Shown: positions 55,901 to 64,000 of the stretch, one piece after another
How the letters are laid out: the number at the start of each line of letters is the position of its first letter
How positions within the stretch are numbered: the first letter of the stretch is position 1
Source of the DNA: Phalacrocorax aristotelis
Lineage: Eukaryota; Chordata; Aves; Suliformes; Phalacrocoracidae
Direction: 5' to 3'
DNA: 64,000 nt
Assembly: GCF_949628215.1 (NCBI RefSeq)
Contig: NC_134279.1
Span: 48,658,266 to 48,722,265 of the forward strand
Translations under genes and position numbers: made by a program
The notes under the pieces: model-generated
Databases searched by the model: none
What the model saw: only the letters and a program-made list of their open reading frames with translations
Told to the model about the DNA's origin: nothing

Positions 55901-58900
55901 GCTGTATTGCCTGAAGGCTTGTTGGCATCTCAATTTGTTGTGAGCAGCTATATATAGAAATGGTGGCTTGTGCTTCGGGGGGAGCTGGAGTGAGAAATAT
56001 TCTCATTTTGCTCCTTCTGGGGAGTGCTATGGACAGCTTGAAGGGTCACCTACAGTGTGTCCGTCTGTGAAGGTATTCCAGGCTGCAGTTTTTACTGTGT
56101 GCTTCCTGAGATGGTGAGGGTTTTACTTTTGACTTGGAGTTTTTAACCCTTCCTTCTCCCTGTTAATTTTGCAGCACTGGAGACAAGTGGCGGTCACGGA
56201 GGAAGATGATAACTCCCACATTCCACTTTGCAATCTTAACTGATTTTCTAGAGGTTATGAATGAACAAGGAGGTATTTTGTTGGAGAAACTTGAGAAACA
56301 TGTTGACAAGGAACCATTTGATGTGTTTCTGTACATCACTCTGTGTGCCCTTGATATCATCTGTGGTAAGTCCTCTTCAGTTATTGTGGTGGGGCTGTGA
56401 ATGATGCAGAGGCTCATGAGTACAGCTGTGCCGTGCTGTGTTGAAGAGGAATGTTCCTGCATATTGTGTGAATGCATTTCCATCCTCCCAAGGCCATCCT
56501 TTTTCCTAGGGTGTCTTGAATGCATGTGAGCAGGTGAGTCTGTGGGACAGGCAGGGCAGGGGTAGCAGTCTGAAGTGAGGCTCTGCTGAGGAGCAGGGTT
56601 CCTGGGCACAGAAATGTAAAGTGAGCTCATCACCTGGAAAGGGATGTGTGTGTTGATCTGTCCAAGGGACAGTGTGGTGATAGTCAGAAGCTGGAAGCAG
56701 TAGTAACTTATTGTGTACAGGGACTCTGCACTTTGCACTCGTGAATCGTTGATGATTTCCTTCTAGAAACAGCAATGGGCAAGAATGTCAGTGCTCAGGA
56801 GAATAAGGATTCTGAGTATGTTCGTGCTATCTACAGGTAAATGGACCTTTTCCTTGGCTACTCTGTCATTGGGCTGGAGTTGATGCGGCTGGTGTCATGA
56901 GTTAATCTGCTGTGAGCCAGGAGGGAGGGCTGAGGGGTCACAGGTGGAGGTAGAAAGCCAAGAAGGCAGGAAAAACTTCTGCAGATTTTGATGCATTTTT
57001 CTGGTACGAGTACACACAACAGGAGGCTGAGGCTTTGAAGAGGCATCAGCTACCGTTCAGTTAATCCATTGGTACAGGAGGTTAAAAAAATGGAGCTGCA
57101 ACATTTTGCATCAGCATGACTAGCAGAATTGGGAGCGTGCTGTTTTAGACAGCATGTTAAAGATGAGGCACTGTTGCGCTGCAGTTCACAGCATTATTTA
57201 CGCCATTCAGATTGTATGTGACTGTCCAGTGGATTAGGAAAAGCATGGCCTGTATTCCTACTACACCGGTGTGTCAGCCTAGATGAGATGTAGCTGCTTG
57301 TGGCATCTCACCCCTAGCCTTTGATGGGGCTTGTTGAGAAGATGTGTTGCAAAAAGGGGTTTGATTTGTCATTGGTTCCTTGGCCTTTCCCAATTTGAAC
57401 TGCAAGTAGGCTTGAAGTTGGCCTATATTTAATAATTACTCCTCAAAGTCTTTCTGCAGCAAAAAGCATGTGCAAGAGGTGACTAGCAATGGCAATCAGC
57501 CCTTCTAAATGTACTTCAGTTGTGTTTGAGCATACTTGAAGTCTCATATTCTTTATTTTAAATATTTTTCATGTGCTGTCTGTCATATATGGTATCTGGA
57601 CAGTCAAGTAGGAACGTGATGCTTTCAGATGGCTGTTTGAGGTCATGGGGCAGATGTTTTGGAACACTGGCATAAGTAGTCTTTTCAGGATGTACCTGTC
57701 TTTTCAGCATGGTCAATATTGATGTGGAGTGGGACTGGACTGGATGACATAATATGTCTGTTTCAAGAGGGTTCCCACTAAATGTGAATATGCTTTTCTT
57801 GGAGATCAATGCTTAAAGATACAAATCATGGTGATGCTGGGACAGGTGACAGAAAGTTTGATTTGGTTTGACATCAGGAAACAAATATGAACAGCTTTCC
57901 CTTCAGATGAATGGGTTTAAAACCACACCAAATGTTAAGTTCTGCTTCACTGGGGGAGGTAGAACTTTTTTTTTGGTTCTTGAAAGTGCGCTGTACATTT
58001 GCTTTTTTGCCAAGGTATTTTATGTGATGTAATTGTTGTGCCCCTAGGATGAGTGATCTAATCCAACAGCGACAGAAGAGCCCTTGGCTTTGGCCTGATC
58101 TTCTATATATGCTGTTCAAGGAAGGAAGAGAGCATAAGAGGAACCTCAAGATCCTTCACAATTTTACAGATAGAGTATGGATTCTTTTATTTTACTTTTT
58201 TTAGAGGTACATTTTAGGTTTTGGAGCAAAGTCTTGTGCGCAGTAGAGAGCTTCTAAATGGGGGTGAGGTTCAGCTCCCTTTATATGCATCTATGAAGAG
58301 TAGAACTCTCTCTCTGTTGGGGTGCTGAGGAATTCCCTGAAAATTACCTGAAAAGAAGAAAACAGCTGACTTCCCAGTCAGGAACTCTGTTGTATTTAAC
58401 CAAGGGAGTAACAGGGCTTACAGGTCCTTGACAATTGAAAGATACAATAGGAATTCATTGGACTCTTGTTCTGCCCCAGATCTTCCACATCTAAATCATC
58501 TGCAACAGCTCACTGCCAAGTTTGTAGCAGTGTAAGCATAGGACTCTGCTTGGTAATGCCACTTGGTCCAGCCCTTAGGAATGGAAACCTGTATTCATTT
58601 TCCCCTATTCAGAGCAGAACTGCCAAGATGAGCAAACATATGCAGGGCCCCACATCAGCAGTGAGACACTTTGACACAGAAACTGTTAAGCATACGTCAC
58701 TGACTTGGCATAAAATGCAGTGTTCTCTCGCCATGTTAGGCTGTGCAAGTAACACCCCTTTCTCTCACCAAATAGTTTGCATTCTATTCTTGCCAATGGT
58801 TGCCCTCCCAAATCTACTATTAGGATGTTACCATAGAGTCTGCTTTCCCTGAAATAGATGTAGGTACCCCATGATGTCATTGTGTCAATGCCCATGAAAA

Positions 58901-61900
58901 AGGAAGTAATCTTTGAACTTTTCCTACATCTAATGAGGCACACTGACTTTTTGTTTTGTCTAAGTAGTTCATGTCTTGCTTTCTTTTATTGGGAATTGCA
59001 GTAGTGAGGCATGAGGCATTACCTTAGGTCTTAAAGGGACCTAAGGTAACGCCCTCTTCCAGTGCTGGGCTGGTGCACTGAATATAAGAAGCGAAATCTT
59101 AAAAGATGACAAAGGAACAGTAAATAATAATATCACCTACAGTAGGTGCTGACAAAAAGTACTGAGGCAAAAGGTGGTTCAATATGAGTCTTGATAATGT
59201 GTATGTTCAGTGAAGGAAACAATATGTGTCTTTATAACTGTGTTTTCCTGTTCAGTGCTTCCTCTGAACAGAATTGCCTACTCTACAGCCTTTATTTTTA
59301 ATTATTTTGTTAGTGTTGAAAACAATACCAGTTTATTGAAGGGTTCTGTTTTGCTGTTATAACAAAGGTGGTGACAGCAAAAAGTCTTATCACTGGGGCT
59401 GTGCTTTGACCTAAAAAAGGGAACTTTAACCATTGCTCTCACACTGAAAAAAATTTGGGAAGCTTTAGTGTAGTGGTTCTAGCTGTGCTATGTGTAGTCC
59501 TGATGTGGGGTTGTGGGGTGCCCTGGCTTGTTTTCAATGTCCTGAGTTCCCCAGAGTTTGGAGTTGTGATCTTTTCCTTAGTTATTGGATAGGGTAGAGA
59601 CTATCTTCTTGGTGATCAGTCTGCTCAAGTTGTGGTGATGTTTTTTGATTTGCTGTCGCTATTGTTGGCATTCACAATTGGCTTGTTCCAGATAGTCTGG
59701 ATGTGTTTACACTTTCTGACAATCAACAGGTTGTTTGCGTAGTTTGGCTATCTATTTTCTTGATCACACAAAAGCTATTCAAGGTTCATTCTCTTGCTTG
59801 GGACAAGAGGGGTTGGTAATATTTCACCTACTAACATGAAAAGTCAGTTAAACTTAATAAGTTAGTGCTGAGTACTGTGCTAACCAGCTCATGTAGACTG
59901 CTAGATGCTGCTGTTCTAATAAGTTGGAACGAACCTATGTGATGTAGACTGCCTGCATGTGCTGTGTGCATCATATCTAATGTAATGTTTCTAATCTCAG
60001 GTCATTGCAGAAAAAGCTGCAGAACTTGAAAACAACAAGCAAACAAAATGTGATACTGATGGCAACTGTGAAGAAAGTGGCCCCAAGAAAAGAAAAGCTT
60101 TCCTGGACATGCTGCTGAGTGCAACAGATGATGAAGGGAACAAGCTAAGCTGCACAGATATTCGTGAGGAAGTGGATACCTTCATGTTTGAGGTACCCAA
60201 GGAACCCACTGTTTGTTGTTTTGTTTTGGTCGTCCCCGTCCCGTCCCGTCCCCTGCCAGGAACCTGAGATTCACCATTTGCAGGTAGTGACTCTTCCTTT
60301 TCTTAGTTCAAGAGGTTGCTTTTGGTATGAAGTTATTTTAGCCTGGAAGCCTAAGAGGAAATCTCTGTAGGATAGAAACATTCAATCCAGAATTGCGTGC
60401 CCTGGCGAAATGTTGGACAATACACATGGGGCAGGCCCTGCCTGTATGAGCAGGCTCTACTCATGAAAGCAGGCGAGAGTAATAAGAGCTTACTGGCTGA
60501 TGTGGGCCATTGGCTCTCAGCTCCTGCTGCAAACCTCATTAATGCTAAAGAGAGCTCTAAATGGTTTCAGTGTTTTGCCTTCTATTTTTGTCAGCTCTCC
60601 TCACATTTTGTCCCCTGCCACATCGGCTGTAACCTCCTGGTTCTGTTGTCAGCTGTGCACTGGTGTACTGTCTTCTTAGGTCTGGTTCTCTGTCCAGTGA
60701 AGGATCTAAACAAGACTTTAACAAGTTTTACACACACCTCCATTAGGTGGACCTGAATTCTATCTCAGAAGAGCTTAATTCAGTCATATTACTGCTGTTG
60801 TAACCTAGAGAAACTCTCCTCCCATCTTAACCATTCCTGTACTACTACATAGCTGGATTTTACAGAGGTGCAGCATCATGAACTTCACACGTGCACCTTT
60901 TTAGAACAGAAATCCCTTGTTGGTCCTTCTCCCTTTCCTGTTCCCCTATTTTCCCCACCTTTTTTTTTTTTTTGTTCCCCTTCCATTTCTTTTCTTTCCT
61001 TTCCAAGTTTTTATGTGGTGCTGAGAACTAGATTAGCTGATCTCTTTCTCATAGGAAATCAAGAAGTACTCCCTCCTATGGCCACTGTACTGTGTCTCAT
61101 TAGACCCATTAGATTAGAGAACAGAGACTAGTTTTGTAAAGGTTAGAGACTCTGTACATTTGTATCTCCTGTGGTTGTTTTTGCCCCCCCCCCAGATGTT
61201 ACATTGTTCACTGGACATTGTCCAACAAGACAAATATGCATCTGTTTCATTGTGTAGATACTGGTAGTTCATGCAGCTTCTGGGTAGCAGAGGAGAGGGA
61301 TGTTTGCTTAGGTTATTTCAATGCTGTTCCCTTTTGGTCAGTTTTCAGGCAGCTGACAGAGTCATGGGTCATCTTATATCCTGATAATCAGCATGTTGGA
61401 TAGAGTTCTTCACTCTTTATTTTTGTTTTTCTCCTGGTCATGGGACTACTAAGTCTCACTTTCCATGCTACCTGTGCACCTAAGTATTTACAAAGCCTAC
61501 TTCATAACACTACAGGAATAGCATTGAAGTGAATTTATTTGTAAATCTGGACCTCTAGGGCCATGATACAACAGCAGCTGCTATGAACTGGGCCCTGTAC
61601 TTACTCGGACATAATCCTGAAGTCCAGAAGAAGGTTCACAGAGAACTGGATGAGGTGTTTGGTATGTTTCCATTTCCCCCTTCATTGGGGTTGTGGTGGT
61701 GGTTGCATTTTTGAGTGGGGATATGATATATTATAAGCCTGGATGTAGAAGGGGAGGTGGAAACATGTCTTGTGGCCCTTCTTGAGCTGTCATTAGCTAG
61801 AGGTGATTGGGACAGGTGCTGGAGGGTTTGGAGGAGAGTACGGCCAACCTTACATCTTTGATGCAAGGTATGCATGTTCAGTGTATGTGGTTTTCCTATG

Positions 61901-62909
61901 TGGTCTTGGTGTGTGATAAGAGTTCCTGGAAGGAGGTGGGATGAATTTATTTAACCAAAACTGGGGAGTTTTGGTCTTGTTCATTCCCCTCTTTGTTTTT
62001 GGACAGGCACCTATGAGCGTCCTGTTACAATGGACGATTTGAAGAAGCTTCGATACCTTGAGTGTGTTATGAAAGAAGCCCTTCGGCTCTTCCCTTCAGT
62101 TCCGCTGTTTGCCCGTGTCTTGAGAGAGGATTGCTGTATTAGTAAGTAGTGTCCTGTGTTTGCCACTTCCTGTCCTGCTACCATTTCCCCAGTGTAGGTG
62201 TTTCCCAAGTAAAGGGCAGGATTGTTTTATTTTTATTACTGTGCTGTTGTATATAAAGTCACTTATTTGCTGTTGTTTCAACCCCTCTCCCTTTTCTCTT
62301 TAGGAGGATATCAGGTACCAAAAGGCACAAATGTTATTGTCATAACTTATGCCCTGCATAGAGATCCAGAGATCTTTCCTGACCCAGAGGAGTTCAGGCC
62401 TGAGCGATTCTTCCCTGAAAATTGTAAGGGAAGGCACCCGTATGCTTACGTGCCCTTCTCAGCTGGCCCCAGGAACTGCATTGGTAGGTAGCTGAGGAGG
62501 AAGCCCTTGTAGTGTGAGAATGCTGCTTTTGGTGTGGTAACTGTGGCGGCAGCAAGTGTGTCAGAAATTTAAGTCTTGATGTGCCTGCTGGTCTTGTCCT
62601 GTCTTCCCCGTGCCAAGCTGCCCATGCTGTCCTGTGTTCCTAGGGGTATCACTGTGAGCATGCAAATGCAGCAGCTGTTGGTGCAACCTGACAATAACAA
62701 CTTTTTATTTTTTTGCTGCCCTGTAACTCATAGGTCAGCGCTTTGCACAAATAGAGGAGAAAGCTCTTCTAGCCCTCATCCTGCGGCGCTTTTGGGTAGA
62801 CTCATGTCAAAAGCCTGAAGAGCTTGGTATAACTGGAGAACTTGTTCTTCGACCAAGTAATGGCATCTGGATTAAGCTGAAGAGGAAGCCAAATGCTGGA
62901 TCAGAATGA
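49765..62909 (+). CDS. CYP4V2: Cytochrome P450 4V2 (gene span, eleven coding exons)
   Basis: Endoplasmic-reticulum haem monooxygenase; mammalian CYP4V2 omega-hydroxylates medium-chain and polyunsaturated fatty acids, and its loss causes Bietti crystalline dystrophy in humans. Exons: 49765-49975, 53356-53468, 54309-54394, 56175-56365, 56767-56836, 58048-58174, 60001-60192, 61559-61661, 62007-62141, 62304-62483, 62734-62909. They sum to 1584 bases, 527 aa (human 525), all phases consistent. Seen: N-terminal membrane anchor (about aa 20-38), WRSRRKM region (C-helix), I-helix GHDTT at 331-335, ExxR (KEALR, Glu388-Arg391), PERF block, and the haem signature [10 protein letters not shown] with Cys468. 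All essential motifs are intact. The start ATG has G at -3 and G at +4; an in-frame ATG at 49825 is a weaker alternative because it would cut into the anchor region. Confidence 0.97.
51852..52437 (-). mobile_element. CR1 LINE fragment, minus strand, in CYP4V2 intron 1
   Basis: The plus strand starts cggaatcataggttggaagg and atcatctagtccaacctctc (reverse-complemented 3' end), continuing through ORF2 C-terminal sequence; the minus strand still reads [20 protein letters not shown] and neighbouring words with few stops, so this copy is younger than the others. Truncated at about 52437. Confidence 0.95.
53356..53468 (+). CDS. CYP4V2: CYP4V2 exon 2
   Basis: Encodes [20 protein letters not shown] and [17 protein letters not shown] (beta-1 sheet region). 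Phase 1 in, 0 out; donor gtgagt. Confidence 0.93.
54309..54394 (+). CDS. CYP4V2: CYP4V2 exon 3
   Basis: Encodes [20 protein letters not shown] and WLGTGLLT. The donor gtatag is weak, but the phase-2 junction (AG + C) gives the family STGDKWR sequence, so this is the correct end. Confidence 0.92.
56175..56365 (+). CDS. CYP4V2: CYP4V2 exon 4
   Basis: Encodes [20 protein letters not shown] to [13 protein letters not shown], covering the C-helix Trp-Arg that contacts a haem propionate. Phase 2 in, 1 out. Confidence 0.96.
56767..56836 (+). CDS. CYP4V2: CYP4V2 exon 5
   Basis: Encodes [20 protein letters not shown] and IY. Phase 1 in, 2 out; donor gtaaat. Confidence 0.94.
58048..58174 (+). CDS. 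CYP4V2: CYP4V2 exon 6
   Basis: Encodes [20 protein letters not shown] and [20 protein letters not shown]. Phase 2 in, 0 out; the donor gtatgg is non-optimal but frame-correct. Confidence 0.93.
60001..60192 (+). CDS. CYP4V2: CYP4V2 exon 7
   Basis: Encodes [20 protein letters not shown], a charged variable linker, then [20 protein letters not shown] and [10 protein letters not shown], leading into the I-helix. Phase 0 both ends. Confidence 0.95.
60226..60258. repeat. GTCCC-type pentanucleotide repeat
   Basis: Short cgtcccgtcccgtccc run 35 bases after the exon 7 donor of CYP4V2. Confidence 0.8.
61559..61661 (+). CDS. CYP4V2: CYP4V2 exon 8 (I-helix)
   Basis: Encodes [20 protein letters not shown] to HRELDEVF. 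Carries the oxygen-activating Thr of the I-helix. This is the parent of the copy at 47611. Confidence 0.96.
62007..62141 (+). CDS. CYP4V2: CYP4V2 exon 9 (ExxR)
   Basis: Encodes [37 protein letters not shown] and LREDCCI. Contains the K-helix ExxR. No counterpart in the upstream partial duplicate. Confidence 0.96.
62304..62483 (+). CDS. CYP4V2: CYP4V2 exon 10 (haem-binding loop)
   Basis: Encodes [40 protein letters not shown] and [12 protein letters not shown] with haem-ligand Cys468. Phase 1 both ends. Confidence 0.97.
62734..62909 (+). CDS. CYP4V2: CYP4V2 exon 11
   Basis: Encodes [20 protein letters not shown] and [20 protein letters not shown], ending GSE and TGA 62907-62909. Confidence 0.96.
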
Positions 62910-63574
62910 AAGCAAATTCAAGAATTTATTTTTCTGAAAACTTCAACTTCCAAGCTATTTAGGCTGAGGTGTTTTTAAATCAGATATTTTGATGGCAGTC
63001 CAGCAAGTTGTTGAAACTAAAGTTGTTGCTGATTGTTTCACCAAAGGAGATGTTGTAACAGCCCTAAGTTGCTCTACTTTTCCAGTACCTGTGAACTTCA
63101 TGTTCATCTTTGAGTGCAGGCCTTTAAACATCAAATCTTAGAGCCTATTCTACTCGGATGAAACTATTCTATTGCAACAGTGCAAAAAAAATTATGGTAG
63201 TAACAGTAATGCCTGTGATGGAGTGATCTGGTTGTATTCTGTATCATTTGCAAGGTAACTGATAGTCTCAAATCTTCATGTAGTTTTCAGGTTTCTTTGA
63301 TTCTGAAAGGTACAAGTGATCAGTTCTTCCACTTGGCACAACTTTTTTCTCTTTTGGTGATCACTGCATCTATGAAGGCAAAGCAAAAAATCTCTGATAG
63401 TTTTGCTTCTCCTTTGTAAGCATTTATAGTAGTTCTTTACTGAGTGCTCTGAATTATTTTTTAGCAAAATGTACCGTAATCATTAATCTGTGTAATCATA
63501 CCATGAACTGGATATTGTGTGAATTACACACAGGATTTTGTAATGAGAGAAACTGCATTATTACAAATGTTGAG

Positions 63575-63580
63575 AATAAA
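63575..63580 (+). other. CYP4V2: CYP4V2 candidate polyadenylation signal
   Basis: Canonical AATAAA 666 bases after the stop; no earlier AATAAA seen in the 3' UTR. Confidence 0.65.
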
Positions 63581-63599
63581 CTTCATATATGTCAATATG

Positions 63600-64000
63600 G
63601 AATGAAATTATATCTGTAACTATTACATGCCTGGGTGCAGGTAAATTACTGATGGATAGTTGTTTCTTATCATCAGTTTCTCTGGGGTGATCAATCAACC
63701 AAGACTTTATTGTATTAGTTAAAGCTGAAACAAGGAGCCAGTCTGCTCTTGCCTTCAAGGGTCCTGAAGGCAACATAGAGAATTTCTTGCTAATTGGCTT
63801 TAAAGAGCAATTATAGTGATGGAATGAAACACTTGTGAAAGTTCCTGACTGTACCTCTGGGACAGGTCAAAATCTGCAACAAGCCACAGAGCTGGAGAAC
63901 AGACTCTCTGTGACTTTTGTAAGCACTGAAGGAAAACCTGGTGCTAGACCAAGCTGAGGTCCTCTAGGTGGTCTGACCTTTGCTTCTGCCCTATGCTTTA
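63600..64000. other. Flank downstream of CYP4V2
   Basis: No coding exon or repeat recognised. By synteny the next gene should be KLKB1 or a relative, beyond the window. Confidence 0.5.

Noticed and set aside
56400-57050. Open minus-strand frames in CYP4V2 introns
   Set aside because: No homology, no splice context and antisense to a well-supported gene.

Overview
This is nuclear DNA from a bird. It carries three intron-containing genes on the + strand in the order TLR3, FAM149A, CYP4V2, which is a conserved vertebrate neighbourhood (human 4q35 holds the same genes). The non-genic sequence is dominated by CR1 retrotransposon copies ending in the avian ATTCTGTG-type 3' tail, plus two solo LTRs of an endogenous retrovirus. 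I cannot name the species. There are no operons, CRISPR arrays, tRNA or rRNA genes, and most short open frames are chance.

Layout. 1-1382: upstream or first-intron sequence of TLR3, with a 61-base-spaced tandem duplication. 1383-9819: TLR3, four coding exons (1383-1820, 3250-3441, 7302-9127, 9591-9819), 894 codons plus stop; its second intron between coding exons holds a 2.2-kb dead CR1. 9820-13796: intergenic. 13797-45454: FAM149A, with two alternative CpG-island first exons (to 14251, and 28781-28848) that both splice in phase 2 to a shared exon 2 at 31460; thirteen shared exons end at TAA 45452-45454. Its long introns contain CR1 fragments, two solo LTRs in opposite orientation and two inverted-repeat elements with tRNA-like boxes. 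45455-49764: intergenic, containing a broken partial copy of CYP4V2 (exon 8 and exon 10 homologues with their intron sequence). 49765-62909: CYP4V2, eleven coding exons, 527 aa, intact. 62910-64000: its 3' UTR (AATAAA at 63575) and flank.

Reading frames join without error across every splice junction used for TLR3, for the FAM149A isoform from exon 1b, and for CYP4V2, so these three genes look functional. The one unresolved point is the N-terminus of FAM149A from the upstream CpG island: the frame is open but has no ATG. The three genes are not a functional pathway: TLR3 is an endosomal dsRNA sensor, FAM149A is poorly characterised, and CYP4V2 is a fatty-acid omega-hydroxylase. Their adjacency is ancestral synteny.

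I did not find evidence of a new biological system. The most notable observations are the partial CYP4V2 duplication, the dual-promoter structure of FAM149A with a repeat-encoded Gly-Pro-Glu-Pro tract, and the inverted-repeat elements in FAM149A introns.
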